Shown here in pieces: positions 31,212 through 40,789 of a DNA stretch of 64,000 nt (position 1 is its first letter; each line of letters starts with the position of its first letter). The notes beneath the pieces were generated by a model. The model ran no database searches. It was not told where the DNA came from and saw nothing but the letters and a program-made list of their open reading frames with translations. Both the position numbers and the translations under genes were made by a program. The DNA comes from an uncultured Eubacteriales bacterium (lineage in GTDB: Bacteria > Bacillota > Clostridia > Oscillospirales > Oscillospiraceae). The stretch spans positions 102,182 through 166,181 of the forward strand of contig ONGR01000004.1 of the NCBI GenBank assembly GCA_900317425.1, given 5' to 3'.

Positions 31212-31943
31212 ATGGGTATTCTGACTGTTTTATGGGAGAAATGGGTGGAGTTCCGCCGGGATTTCTACAAGATCACCGTGGCGGCCATGATCTCTCCCCT
31301 CATGTATCTCCTGATCTTCGGCATGGGCATCCAGACCACGTCCCACGGAGAACCGTATCTCCATTTTCTGATCCCCGGCATTGTGGCCATGGCCACCATG
31401 ACCGGCAGCTTCAGCGCCATCGCCCAGAACATGAGCGTCCAGCGGCTCTATGAAAAGGCCCTGGACCAGGTGATGGTATCCCCGACACCCCTGTGGCAGT
31501 TCATCGTGGGACAGATCATCGGCGGCAGCCTCCGGGGTCTTTACGCCGGCGGCATCATCCTGCTGCTGACCTGGCCCATCCGGACGGACCTCATCTTCAA
31601 CGGCCTGTCCGTCTTTATCATGTTCTTAAACGGCACGGTGTTTTCCACCATCGCGCTGGTGCTGTCCTTCCTGGCCAAGAGCTACACGGACGCGCCACGC
31701 TTCACCGCGTACATCATCACGCCCATGTCCTTCCTGTGCAACACCTTCTTTTCCACCGAGCAGATGCCTGCCGGCTTCCGGCAGATCATCGCTCTGCTGC
31801 CCCTGTCCCAGACCAGCGCCATGATCCGCTCCATCGCCAACGCGGAAAAGCCCGGTATATTTGGCTTCGTGGTGCTGGGGGTCTATCTGGTGGTGTTCGG
31901 ACTGATCTCCGTGTCATTTATCTACAAGAAGAAAAATCTGTGA
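31212..31943 (+). CDS. ABC-2-type transporter permease
   Basis: 243 residues with six predicted membrane segments and the ABC-2 signature near FTAYIITPMSFLCNTFFSTEQMP. It is the partner of the preceding ATPase, separated by 10 bp. Usually such pairs export, but some handle import. In this operon it may move cobalt or a precorrin-related compound, which is inference. Confidence 0.9.
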   Translation: MGILTVLWEKWVEFRRDFYKITVAAMISPLMYLLIFGMGIQTTSHGEPYLHFLIPGIVAMATMTGSFSAIAQNMSVQRLYEKALDQVMVSPTPLWQFIVGQIIGGSLRGLYAGGIILLLTWPIRTDLIFNGLSVFIMFLNGTVFSTIALVLSFLAKSYTDAPRFTAYIITPMSFLCNTFFSTEQMPAGFRQIIALLPLSQTSAMIRSIANAEKPGIFGFVVLGVYLVVFGLISVSFIYKKKNL

Positions 31944-31954
31944 GGAGGGCTGAA

Positions 31955-32764
31955 ATGGATCAACAGACAAGCAAAAAAGGCCTGCTGGTGGTGAGTTTCG
32001 GCACCTCTTATGCAGCCACGCGCCCCCGCACGCTGGAGGCTGTGGAAAACGCGCTGCGGGACGCCTTCCCGGACCGCCGCTTTGTCCGGGCCTGGACCAG
32101 CGGTATGCTGCGGCGGAAGCTGGAGCGCCGGGAGGGCCGGAAGATCTGCTCCGTGGACGAAGCCCTGGAGCAAATGGCGGCGGAGGGGATCACCGACGTG
32201 CTGGTGCAGCCCACCCATCTGCTGCCGGGAGAGGAATTTCAGCGTACGGAGGAGGCGGTCTGGGCCTGTGCCGGGCGCTTCGCCTCCCTTGCCATGGGGC
32301 GGCCCCTGCTGTCGGATGAGACCGATGCGGCGGCTTTGGCCCGGATCATAGAAGAGGCCTACCCGATAGGCAGCGGAGAGCTGCTGGCCCTTATGGGCCA
32401 CGGCAGCGCCGCCATGGTCTTCCCCGCCTATGAGCTGCTGGAAGAGCAGTTCCGGCGGGACGGATATCCCAATATTTGTATCGGTACCGTAGAGTTCACC
32501 CCGGGCATTGCCCCGGTGCTCTCCTGCGTCCGGCGGGAGAAGCCGGAGCGGGTCCATTTGGCGCCGATGCTGCTGGTGGTGGGCGACCACGCCCTCAACG
32601 ACATGTCCGGGGACGGGCCGGATTCCTGGAAGAATCAGATCATCCGGGAGGGGACCGAGGTGGTGTGCCATCTGACCGGCCTGGGCGAATACGAGGCGGT
32701 ACGGGCATTGTACGTGGAGCACGCCCGGAGAGCGTGCTCCGTCACGGGGGAGGCGACGGTATGA
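31955..32764 (+). CDS. cbiK: Sirohydrochlorin cobaltochelatase (anaerobic)
   Basis: 269 residues. Class II chelatase with LLVVSFGTSYAATR at the start, MGHGSAA and GDHALNDMSGD as the His-containing active-site loops. It inserts cobalt into sirohydrochlorin. The gene overlaps the next by 4 bp (ATGA). Fits CbiL and precorrin-2 dehydrogenase in the same operon. Confidence 0.9.
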   Translation: MDQQTSKKGLLVVSFGTSYAATRPRTLEAVENALRDAFPDRRFVRAWTSGMLRRKLERREGRKICSVDEALEQMAAEGITDVLVQPTHLLPGEEFQRTEEAVWACAGRFASLAMGRPLLSDETDAAALARIIEEAYPIGSGELLALMGHGSAAMVFPAYELLEEQFRRDGYPNICIGTVEFTPGIAPVLSCVRREKPERVHLAPMLLVVGDHALNDMSGDGPDSWKNQIIREGTEVVCHLTGLGEYEAVRALYVEHARRACSVTGEATV

Positions 32765-33840
32765 GATGGATTCGCGCCGTGACCCTGTGTCTGGCCCTGC
32801 TGACGTGCCTCGCGATCCCCGCCGCCTGGGCGACGGAGACGGAGGAAGAGAACCCCATGGCTCAGCGGCTGGCAGACGCCCAGACGGAGATCATGACCCG
32901 CAGGGCGGGAAAATACGGCATGGTGCCCATTTACGGCCGGGACGTTGCCGACGGGACCTACGAGGTCCGCGTGGACTCATCCTCCCCCTATTTCCACATT
33001 GCCAAGGCCACCTTGACCGTGGCGGGGGAGGAGATGACCGCCCGGTTCACCATCCCCAGTATGAGCTACCGCTACGTCTATCCCGGCACAAAAAAAGAGG
33101 CGGCAAACGCGGACCCCGCCGCGTGGATCGAATTTGAAGAGGAAAACGGCCAGACCACCTTTACGTTTCCCGTTCCGGCGCTGAACGCGGAGGTGGACTG
33201 CGCCGCCTACAGCAAGGGCCGGCGAAAGTGGTACAGCCGCACCCTGGTGTTTGACGCCTCGTCCCTGCCCGGGGACGCGCTGGCCTTCGACCTGCCCGAC
33301 TATGAGCTGATCGAAGAGGCTGTGGAGGCCTACGAGGTGGTGGGCAGCGAGGAACTGAAGCGGCAGCGTCAGGCCGCCGCGGAGGCGCTGGAGCCGGTGA
33401 CCATGGATCTGGAGGACGGCGAGTACTCCATCGAGGTCAACATGACCGGCGGCAGCGGCCGGGCCAGCATCAGCTCCCCCACGCTGCTGATCATCCGGGA
33501 CGGCAAGGCCTATGCCCGCCTGCTCTGGAGCAGCGTCTACTACGACTACATGATCCTGGACGGGGACGCCTATTTTTACAATCTGACGGAGGACGGCGGC
33601 CCGTCGTCCTTTGAGATCCCCATCACCGCCCTGGACGAGCCCATGCAGGTCATCGCCGACACCACGGCCATGGGCGACCCGGTGGAGATCCGGTACACCC
33701 TGACCTTCTACGCCGAGACGGTGGGCAACAAGGGACAGATCCCTCAGGAGTCCGCCAAGCTGGTGCTCCTTATCGCCGGAGCTATCATCGTCGGCGGCGG
33801 CGTGCTGAACTGGTTCGTCAAGAAAAAGCGGAGGAAGTGA
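32761..33840 (+). CDS. Surface protein with two NEAT-like repeats, membrane anchored
   Basis: 359 residues: signal peptide 1-24 (cleavage after AWA), two similar beta-sandwich domains (about 60-170, with DGTYEVRVDSSS, and 215-315, with DGEYSIEVNMTG), and a C-terminal membrane helix plus KKKRRK. Each domain begins DG(T/E)Y and has a Tyr-rich stretch (YRYVYPG; YYDYMILDG) like heme-binding NEAT modules. Placed between cobalt chelatase and a B12-type importer, it may bind a tetrapyrrole or metal at the cell surface. The family is not certain. Confidence 0.65.
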   Translation: MRWIRAVTLCLALLTCLAIPAAWATETEEENPMAQRLADAQTEIMTRRAGKYGMVPIYGRDVADGTYEVRVDSSSPYFHIAKATLTVAGEEMTARFTIPSMSYRYVYPGTKKEAANADPAAWIEFEEENGQTTFTFPVPALNAEVDCAAYSKGRRKWYSRTLVFDASSLPGDALAFDLPDYELIEEAVEAYEVVGSEELKRQRQAAAEALEPVTMDLEDGEYSIEVNMTGGSGRASISSPTLLIIRDGKAYARLLWSSVYYDYMILDGDAYFYNLTEDGGPSSFEIPITALDEPMQVIADTTAMGDPVEIRYTLTFYAETVGNKGQIPQESAKLVLLIAGAIIVGGGVLNWFVKKKRRK

Positions 33841-33850
33841 GGGAGAAGCC

Positions 33851-34486
33851 GTGTCTTTTTATCCCATATTGCTGGACTGGCAGGGCGTTCCCTGCCTGAT
33901 CGCCGGCGGCGGAGCCATCGCGCTGCACAAGGCGGAGCTGCTCTGTGCCCACGGGGCAGACGTGACCGTGGTGGCACCGATGATCTGTCCGGAGCTGTCG
34001 GATCTGCCGGTGACGGTATACCGGCGGAAGGTGACGGCGGAGGATGTGACGGGCAAGCGCCTGGTGATCGACGCCACCGGAAGCGGTGAAGCGGAGCGGA
34101 TGCTGCGGGACGCCTGCCGGTGGCAGGGGATCCCCTTCAACAGCGCCTGCCGAGTGGGCGACGGCACCGCCGTTTTCCCGGCGGTACATCAGACGGGGCG
34201 GACCGTGGTGGCGGTGTCCACCCTGGGAGCCAGCCCCGCCGCCTGCACCCGCCTGCGGGACGAGCTGGCCGCCCACGTGCCGGAGGAGATGGATGCCATC
34301 CTGGACGGCATGGCGGCCCTGCGGCCTCTTTCACGGGAGTGGTTTGACGATCAGCCCACCAGGAGACGCTTTCTGCACCGGTGCCTGGACAAGATGTTAA
34401 AAAATGGAAAACCCCTTGATCCGGAGGAGACGAACGTGCTCCGGCAAGAGATCATAAATACAACTGCGGAGGAAAGAGAATCGTGA
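33851..34486 (+). CDS. Precorrin-2 dehydrogenase (siroheme synthase N-terminal domain)
   Basis: 211 residues from a GTG preceded by GGGAGAAG. NAD-binding motif LIAGGGAIALHKAELLCAHGADVTVVAP. It is the CysG N-terminal/Met8p type without a methyltransferase domain. It oxidises precorrin-2 to sirohydrochlorin, the substrate of CbiK. It overlaps the next gene by 4 bp. Confidence 0.88.
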   Translation: MSFYPILLDWQGVPCLIAGGGAIALHKAELLCAHGADVTVVAPMICPELSDLPVTVYRRKVTAEDVTGKRLVIDATGSGEAERMLRDACRWQGIPFNSACRVGDGTAVFPAVHQTGRTVVAVSTLGASPAACTRLRDELAAHVPEEMDAILDGMAALRPLSREWFDDQPTRRRFLHRCLDKMLKNGKPLDPEETNVLRQEIINTTAEERES

Positions 34487-35454
34487 AAAAGTACGTGAGA
34501 GTTCTGGCGGCGCTGCTGTGCGCCCTGCTGCTGGCGTCCTGCGGCGCCAAGCCCGCCCAGCCGGCGGATCCCGGCAAGAGCGATGAGCCCGCCGAGTGGA
34601 CGGCAATGACCATCAAAGACGATCTGGAGCGGGAGGTCACGCTGGAGGCCCGGCCCCAGCGGGTGGCCGTGCTGATGGGCAGCTTTGCCGAGACGTGGCT
34701 TCTGGCCGGCGGCGAGCTGATCGCCGCTCCCAAGGACGCTTGGGAGGACTTTGATCTGGGTCTGGACGAGAGCGTCACGAATCTGGGCAGCTATCAGAAG
34801 ATCAGCGCGGAGGCCCTCTTCGGCCTGGAAGCCGATCTGATCATCGCCAGCGCCAACACCAAAAACCAGGTGGAGCTGAAGGAGACGCTGGAGGGCGCCG
34901 GGCTGAAGGTGCTGTATTTCAACGTCAACGGCTTTGAGGACTATCTGCGGATGTTGAAGGTCTGCACCGACATCACCGGCCGGACCGATCTGTACGAGAC
35001 CAACGGCGTGAAGGTGCAGGAGCAGGTGGAGGAGGCCAAGGCCGCCGCGTCCGCCGCCCTGGAGGGCAAGGAGGCCCAGCGTGTGCTGTTTATCCGCACC
35101 GCCGCCTCCGGCATCCACGTCAAGGGCTCCGAGGGGACCGTGCTGGGCCTGATGCTCCGGGATCTGGGGTGCGTGAACGTGGCCGACGGCAGCGATCTGC
35201 TGGAGAATCTGAGCATCGAGAAAATCATTGAGGAGGACCCGGATCGTATTTTCATCGTCATGCAGGGCAGCGACCAGGAGGGCGCCCGGAAGACCCTGGA
35301 GGAGACGCTGACCAGCAATCCCGCCTGGTCCGGCCTCACCGCCGTGAAGGAGGGACGGGTCCACTACATGGACAAGAGCCTCTACCACCTCAAGCCCAAC
35401 AACCGCTGGGGAGATGCCTATGCAGAACTGGAACAGCTCCTCTACGGGGAGTAA
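34483..35454 (+). CDS. btuF: Cobalamin/iron-complex ABC transporter substrate-binding lipoprotein
   Basis: 323 residues. Lipobox LLASC at residues 16-20. Two-lobe fold of the BtuF/FepB class (VAVLMGSFAETWLLAGGE; RVLFIRTAASGIHVKGSEG). GTG start overlapping the previous stop. With the next two genes it makes a complete importer. Under a B12 riboswitch, a corrinoid substrate is the best guess; iron-siderophore is the alternative. Confidence 0.85.
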   Translation: MKKYVRVLAALLCALLLASCGAKPAQPADPGKSDEPAEWTAMTIKDDLEREVTLEARPQRVAVLMGSFAETWLLAGGELIAAPKDAWEDFDLGLDESVTNLGSYQKISAEALFGLEADLIIASANTKNQVELKETLEGAGLKVLYFNVNGFEDYLRMLKVCTDITGRTDLYETNGVKVQEQVEEAKAAASAALEGKEAQRVLFIRTAASGIHVKGSEGTVLGLMLRDLGCVNVADGSDLLENLSIEKIIEEDPDRIFIVMQGSDQEGARKTLEETLTSNPAWSGLTAVKEGRVHYMDKSLYHLKPNNRWGDAYAELEQLLYGE

Positions 35455-36433
35455 GCGGGGGTGGATGCTGGCCGGTGCCGCCATTTTTGTGGCGGTGGCC
35501 GCGGTGCTGAACATCTGTCTGGGCGCCTCGGCCGTTACCCTGCCCCAGCTGTGGCGGGCGCTGATCTCAGGCCCGGATCACACGGCGGCGGCCCGCATCC
35601 TGTGGTACGTCCGCCTGCCCCGCACGGCGGCCAGCCTGCTGGCCGGCGCGGGCCTGGCGGTGTCCGGTGCGGTGATCCAGAAGGTGCTGGCCAACAACCT
35701 GGCCTCCCCGGGCATCATCGGCGTCAACGCCGGCGCGGGCCTGGCCGTGGCGGCCTGCTGCGCCGCCGGTACGTACGCGGCGTGGGCTGTGGCGGGCGCC
35801 TCCTTCCTGGGCGCCATGGCGGCCACCTTCCTGGTGGTCATCGTGGCGCGGAAGAGCAGCGCCTCCCGCACCACGGTGGTGCTGGGCGGCGTGGCGGTGA
35901 CGGCCTGCCTCAACGCGGTGACGGAGACCATCATCACCATGGTGCCGGACGCAGCTCTGGCCAACGTGGATTTCCGGGTGGGCGGCTTCTCTGCCGTCAA
36001 CCACGCCCGGCTGCTGCCTGCCGCCATATTGATCCTGGCGGGCATCGCCGTCATCTGCACGCTGACCAATGAGCTGGACGTGCTCTCCCTGGGGGACGAC
36101 ACCGCCCATGCGCTGGGCCTGCGGGTGGCGCGCATGCGCAACGGCATGCTGACGCTGGCGGCGCTTTTGGCGGGAGCCAGTGTCAGCTTTGCCGGAATAT
36201 TGGGCTTCGTGGGCCTCATCGTGCCCCACATGGCCCGGCGGATCATCGGCAATGACAGCGGACGGCTGATCCCCTTCTGCGCCATGCTGGGCGGGGGGTT
36301 CGTCACCATTTGTGACCTGGCCTCCCGACTGATCTTTGCACCCTATGAGCTTCCTACCGGTATTCTGATGAGCTTTTTGGGCGGGCCGTTTTTCATCTGG
36401 CTCCTGCTCAAGAGAAAGGACAAGCAGCCATGA
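35420..36433 (+). CDS. btuC: FecCD/BtuC-type ABC permease
   Basis: 337 residues with about ten membrane segments; LGASAVTLPQLWRALISG at the start and GFVGLIVPHMARRIIGNDSGRLIPFCAMLGG are the FecCD signatures. Start chosen at the ATG with GGGGAGA 5 bp upstream; another ATG 6 bp earlier is possible. It overlaps the lipoprotein gene by 35 bp and the ATPase gene by 4 bp, so all three are translated together. Confidence 0.9.
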   Translation: MQNWNSSSTGSKRGWMLAGAAIFVAVAAVLNICLGASAVTLPQLWRALISGPDHTAAARILWYVRLPRTAASLLAGAGLAVSGAVIQKVLANNLASPGIIGVNAGAGLAVAACCAAGTYAAWAVAGASFLGAMAATFLVVIVARKSSASRTTVVLGGVAVTACLNAVTETIITMVPDAALANVDFRVGGFSAVNHARLLPAAILILAGIAVICTLTNELDVLSLGDDTAHALGLRVARMRNGMLTLAALLAGASVSFAGILGFVGLIVPHMARRIIGNDSGRLIPFCAMLGGGFVTICDLASRLIFAPYELPTGILMSFLGGPFFIWLLLKRKDKQP

Positions 36434-37197
36434 TCTCCATTTCCGATCTGCACGCATCCTACGAGGGTGCGGAAATCCTCCACGGGATCAGCGCCGCTTT
36501 CCCGGAGGGGAAGATCTCCGTCATCATGGGGCCCAACGGCTGCGGCAAAAGCACCACGCTGCGCTCCCTGGTGCGCATGGTGCCGGAAACGTCCGGCTCG
36601 CTGGCGCTGGACGGGCAGGAGCTGGCAGCGTTGACGCCCCGGGAGCTGGCCCGGCGGATCGCCTATCTGCCCCAGAGCCGCAACGTGCCGGATATCACCG
36701 TGGAGCGGCTGGTGCTCCACGGGCGCTTTCCCTACCTCAGTTATCCCCGGCGCTACCGGAAGGAGGACCGGGAGAAGGTGACCCAGGCTCTGGAGTGGGT
36801 GGGGCTCAGGGATCTGCGAGAGCGGAAAATGGAGAACCTCTCCGGCGGCCAGCGGCAGAAGGCGTATCTTGCCATGGCCCTGGCCCAGGACACCGAGGTG
36901 ATCCTCATGGACGAGCCCACCACCTTCCTGGATATCAAGAACCAGTTTGAGATGCTGGACCGGGCCCGGTCTCTGGCCGACGGGGGGAAAACTATCATTA
37001 TGATCCTCCACGATTTTGAGTCCATCCTTCACTACGCCGATCATGTGATCCTCATGGCGGAGGGGCGGATCCTGACCACCGGCGACGCCCGGACGGTGCT
37101 GCGCTCTCCCGAGGTGAAAGAAGCCTTTGGCGTACAGCCGTGTTTTTATGAGGCCGATGACGGTCTCCACTGCTACGTGCGGCCGTTATCAAAATAA
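36430..37197 (+). CDS. btuD: FecE/BtuD-type ABC ATPase
   Basis: 255 residues. Walker A MGPNGCGKST, signature LSGGQRQKA, Walker B VILMDEPTTFLD. It powers the BtuC-like permease. Last gene of the nine-gene B12 operon; a strong terminator follows 5 bp later. Confidence 0.92.
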   Translation: MISISDLHASYEGAEILHGISAAFPEGKISVIMGPNGCGKSTTLRSLVRMVPETSGSLALDGQELAALTPRELARRIAYLPQSRNVPDITVERLVLHGRFPYLSYPRRYRKEDREKVTQALEWVGLRDLRERKMENLSGGQRQKAYLAMALAQDTEVILMDEPTTFLDIKNQFEMLDRARSLADGGKTIIMILHDFESILHYADHVILMAEGRILTTGDARTVLRSPEVKEAFGVQPCFYEADDGLHCYVRPLSK

Positions 37198-37202
37198 ATG
37201 GG

Positions 37203-37243
37203 AAAGAAGCCTCTTTTGCCTGACAGGCAAAAGAGGCTTCTTT
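37203..37243 (+). terminator. Terminator of the cobalamin operon
   Basis: A 20-bp perfect stem (AAAGAAGCCTCTTTTGCCTG and complement) around one A, with a final TTT. Followed directly by the structured repeat. Confidence 0.88.
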
Positions 37244-37255
37244 CTGTTACGGGCA

Positions 37256-37570
37256 GTAGGATTTTCCTCTCGCTGATGCGACATGCCACCGGCATGTCGC
37301 TCCCAAGGCCGGCGTCGCAAATGCTCGCCGCCCCTGGAGCTCGTTTCAAATCCCACAGATAGCATAAGAGAGGGGCACCTTATGGTGTCCCTCTCTTATG
37401 GTACGGGTAGTGGGATTTTCCTCTCGCTGACGCGACATGCCACCGGCATGTCGCTCCCAAGGCCGGCGTCGCAAATGCTCGCCGCCCCCGGAGCTCGTTT
37501 CAAATCCCACAGATAGCATAAGAGAGGGGCACCTTATGGTGTCCCTCTCTTATGGTACGGGTAGTGGGCC
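37256..37570. repeat. Tandem 154-bp structured repeat, two full units and a partial third
   Basis: Each unit has a 101-nt segment closed by GTRGGATTT/AAATCCCAC (37,256-37,356 and 37,410-37,510). Inside it is a perfect hairpin CGACATGCC-ACC-GGCATGTCG and a second GC-rich hairpin, giving a three-armed shape. Each is followed by a 17-bp hairpin, CATAAGAGAGGGGCACC-TTAT (37,363-37,400 and 37,517-37,554). A third unit stops after GTACGGGTAGTGGG. The units differ at very few positions. Short open frames in this gap are not thought to be genes. It could encode a structured RNA or be a mobile palindromic element. Confidence 0.85.
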
Positions 37571-37639
37571 AATTCCGCCATACCCGCATGTGCCAAGTAT
37601 CATACCATACGGCGGGGAAAACCGCAAGTACGGGGAGTG

Positions 37640-37673
37640 AAAAACCGGGAAGCCGATGGCTCGGCCTCCCGGT
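37640..37673 (-). terminator. Terminator of ftsH
   Basis: Hairpin ACCGGGAGGCCGAGCC-ATCGGCTTCCCGGT read on the minus strand, followed by TTTTT, just after the ftsH stop codon. Confidence 0.85.
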
Positions 37674-37679
37674 GGTGTG

Positions 37680-39818
37680 TTATTCTTCCTTGGTGGTGTT
37701 CTCCTCGGGAGGGACGTCCCGGGGCTCTTCGGCGGGGTCGTCGGGGAATACCGGCGCGGGGACGTCCGCCTCATCCGGCATCTCCGGCATGGGGATGGGC
37801 TCGGAGGTGATGCGGATGTGCTTGGCAGGGGGCTCGATGGCATCGGGCACGGAGGGGCGGAACAGCTTCGGCTCCTCCTCGCGGGTGGCGCCGTAGTTGT
37901 CCACCGTCTCGGGGTCCCGGCCCTCGATGATGGCCATCATCTCCTGACCGGTGATGGTCTCCTTCTTCAGCAGGTACGCGGCGATCTGGTCCAGCAGCTC
38001 CCGGTTGTCCCGCAGGATCTGCCGGGCTTCCTCGTGGCACTGGCGGATGATGGCGATGGTGGCACGGTCCGCGGCGGCGTAGGTCTCCTGGGCGCAGGAC
38101 ATGGAGTAGGTGCCGTCCAGATACTGGCTCTGCACGGTGCCCAGGGCCATCATGTCGAACTCCTCGCTCATGCCGAACCGGGCCACCAGGTTCCGGGCCA
38201 TCTCCGTAGCCCGCTCGATGTCGTTGGCGGCGCCGGAGGTCATGGTGTTGCACACGATCTCCTCGCTGGACCGGCCGGCCAGCAGGGTGCGGATCTCGGC
38301 CAGGATGTCCTCCTTGGACATGAGGAACTTCTCCTCCTCCGGCAGGTGGAGGGTATAGCCCAGGGCGCCCTGGGTGTGGGGTACGATAGTGATCTTGGAC
38401 ACGGGCTGGGCGTTCTTCTGCTTGGCGGCCACCAGCGCGTGACCCACCTCGTGGTAGGCGATGATCCGCTTCTCCTCGTCGGTGATGACGGTGCCCTTCT
38501 TCTCGCTGCCTGCGATGACGACCTCGAAGGCGGCCAGCAGGTCGTTCTGGTTGACGGCCCGGCGTCCGTGGCGGACGGCGCGCAGGGCGGCCTCGTTGAC
38601 CAGGTTGGCCAGGTCCGCGCCCACGGTGCCGGCGGTGGCCTGGGCGATCTTCTCCAGATCCACGTCCTCAGCCAGGTGGATGTTGCGGGTGTGGACCTGC
38701 AGCGTAGCCAGACGGCCCGCCAGGTTGGGACGGTCCACGGTGATGCGGCGGTCAAACCGGCCGGGCCGCAGCAGCGCCTTGTCCAGCACCTCGGGGCGGT
38801 TGGTGGCGCCCAGAACGATGACGCCCTTGCTGGGATCGAAGCCGTCCAGCTCCGCCAGCAGCTGGTTCAGCGTCTGCTCCCGCTCGTCGTTGCCGCCGAA
38901 GCGGACGCCGTCGCGGCTCTTGCCGATGGTGTCGATCTCATCGATGAAGATGATGCAGGGGGCTACCTTGGCGGCCTCCTTGAAGAGGTCGCGGACACGG
39001 CTGGCGCCCACGCCCACAAACATCTCCACGAAGTCCGAGCCGGAGATGGAGAAGAAGGGGACGCCGGCCTCGCCGGCCACGGCCTTGGCCAGAAGGGTCT
39101 TGCCGGTACCGGGGGAGCCCACCAGCAGGGCGCCCTTGGGCAGCTTTGCGCCGATGGCGGTGTACTTGCCGGGATTGTGGAGGAAGTCGATGATCTCCTC
39201 CAGGCTCTCCTTGGCCTCGTCCTGTCCGGCCACGTCCTTGAAGGTGACGCCGGTGGATTTCTCCATGTAGACCTTGGCGTTGGACTTGCCCACGTTGCCG
39301 ATGCCGCCGATGCCGCCGCCGCTCTTGCTGATGAACCGCATCAGCAGCATGAAGCCGCCCACCATCAGCACGGTGGGCAGGATATAGGCCATCATGAACT
39401 CCAGAATGGGGCTCATCCGGGCCTGGTAGGGGGCGGTGTACTCCACACCGTGCTCCTCCAGCAGGGCCAGCAGGTCGGGGTTGGTAAGCTCCACCGTGTA
39501 GAGGATCAGCCCGCTCTTCTCGGTGTTGGTGTACTCCTTGCCGTCCTCGTCGGTGTAGACGTAGTTCTCCACCGGTGTCAGGTAGATGGTGTTGTCCTTG
39601 AACACCACGCTCTCGGCCTTATCCTCCTCCACCAGCTGGATGAAGTCGCTGTATTTGATCTCGTGGCTGGTGGAGCGGTTGGAGGCGTTCTGGCTGTAGG
39701 CCTGGATATAGTTGAGGATGACGACGGCCACCACCGCCCAGGCGATCAATGTCAGGACGCCCCGGAAATTCCGCCCGGAGCGGCCGTTTTTGTTGTCTTT
39801 ATTCTTGTTGGGATCCAT
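37680..39818 (-). CDS. ftsH: ATP-dependent zinc metalloprotease FtsH
   Basis: 712 residues. Two membrane segments (about 22-42 and 130-155) flank a short extracytoplasmic domain. AAA+ module: Walker A GSPGTGKT, Walker B IIFIDEID and the SRH RPGRFDR. The zinc site HEVGH lies in [16 protein letters not shown]. Acidic/proline-rich C-terminal tail from about 650. It degrades membrane and short-lived cytosolic proteins. Single gene with its own terminator. Confidence 0.96.
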   Translation of the reverse strand: MDPNKNKDNKNGRSGRNFRGVLTLIAWAVVAVVILNYIQAYSQNASNRSTSHEIKYSDFIQLVEEDKAESVVFKDNTIYLTPVENYVYTDEDGKEYTNTEKSGLILYTVELTNPDLLALLEEHGVEYTAPYQARMSPILEFMMAYILPTVLMVGGFMLLMRFISKSGGGIGGIGNVGKSNAKVYMEKSTGVTFKDVAGQDEAKESLEEIIDFLHNPGKYTAIGAKLPKGALLVGSPGTGKTLLAKAVAGEAGVPFFSISGSDFVEMFVGVGASRVRDLFKEAAKVAPCIIFIDEIDTIGKSRDGVRFGGNDEREQTLNQLLAELDGFDPSKGVIVLGATNRPEVLDKALLRPGRFDRRITVDRPNLAGRLATLQVHTRNIHLAEDVDLEKIAQATAGTVGADLANLVNEAALRAVRHGRRAVNQNDLLAAFEVVIAGSEKKGTVITDEEKRIIAYHEVGHALVAAKQKNAQPVSKITIVPHTQGALGYTLHLPEEEKFLMSKEDILAEIRTLLAGRSSEEIVCNTMTSGAANDIERATEMARNLVARFGMSEEFDMMALGTVQSQYLDGTYSMSCAQETYAAADRATIAIIRQCHEEARQILRDNRELLDQIAAYLLKKETITGQEMMAIIEGRDPETVDNYGATREEEPKLFRPSVPDAIEPPAKHIRITSEPIPMPEMPDEADVPAPVFPDDPAEEPRDVPPEENTTKEE

Positions 39819-40024
39819 GTGCGGTCTCCTTCCGTTCTATCGAAATGCCATAGCGGCACGGTATTATTGCAAGTATTTGACAGTATACCATAGAAAAATA
39901 AAAGCCACAAGCGCGTGCCCGTGAAAAACTGTAAAATTTCTATGAAGGAACGCTTTAACTTGTCGGAAAAACATGATATACTGAACCCTGTATAGAATAA
40001 CGTCTGCTGAGAGGAATCGCATAT

Positions 40025-40767
40025 ATGAGAGACAACGAGAACAGACGGCCGGCGCCCCAGGCGGAGGCCGACGGCATCATTGAGGGGCGCAACGCCGTCA
40101 TCGAGGCCCTGCGCACCGATACCGCCATCGACAAGATCTATCTGGCCAAGGGCGAGTCGGACAAGACCCTGGGGCACATGTGGTGGAGGCGGACCGCCGC
40201 AAGCTGGACAACATGTCCCGGACCCACGCCCATCAGGGCGTCATCGCCCTGGCTGCCGTCCGGGAATACGTCAGCGTCCAGTCCATCCTGGACATCGCCG
40301 CCGAAAAGGGCGAGCCGCCCCTGATCGTGGTGTGCGACGAGATCTCCGACCCCCACAATCTGGGCGCCATCCTCCGTACGGCGGAGTGCGCCGGCGCCCA
40401 CGGCGTCATCATCCCCAAGCGCCGCAGCGCGGGGCTGACGGCCATCGTGGCCAAGACCAGCGCCGGCGCCGTCAGCTACGTGCCGGTGGCCCGGGTGGCC
40501 AACATCTCCGCCACGCTGAAGGACCTGAAAAAGCTGGGCATCTGGGTGTTCGGCACGGCGGCAGAGGGAACCACCGCCCTGTATGACGCGGATCTGAAGG
40601 GTCCGGCGGCCATCGTCATCGGCTCCGAGGGCGACGGCATGACCCGCCTGGTCCGGGAAAACTGCGATTTTCTGGTGAGCATCCCCATGAAGGGCAGGAT
40701 CTCGTCGCTGAACGCCTCGGCGGCCGCGGCCATCCTGCTGTATGAGGCCGTGCGCCAGCGGCAATGA
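40025..40767 (+). pseudogene. rlmB: rlmB-like 23S rRNA 2'-O-methyltransferase with internal frameshift/deletion
   Basis: The 5' part (IIEGRNAVIEALRTDTAIDKIYLAKGESDKTLGH) and the 3' part (VEADRRKLDNMSRTHAHQGVIALAA... IVIGSEGDGMTRLVRENCDF... SLNASAAAAILLYE) are typical SpoU/RlmB sequence, but lie in different frames. The change occurs near 40,178, where about ten residues normally linking LGH to VVEADRR are missing. So the gene carries a small deletion causing a frameshift, or the assembly is wrong here. The 3' part begins at a GTG at 40,180 and could be expressed alone, without the RNA-binding N-terminal domain. Confidence 0.75.
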
Positions 40768-40789
40768 GGAGAGCGAAGCGAGACAGTAT

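Noticed and set aside
37283-37640. Short plus-strand frames in the tandem repeat
   Set aside because: They repeat because the DNA repeats; structure, not codon pattern, explains the sequence.
37656-39893. 745-codon plus-strand frame opposite ftsH
   Set aside because: Low-complexity His/Gly/Leu/Val shadow of ftsH codon usage; no recognisable domain.
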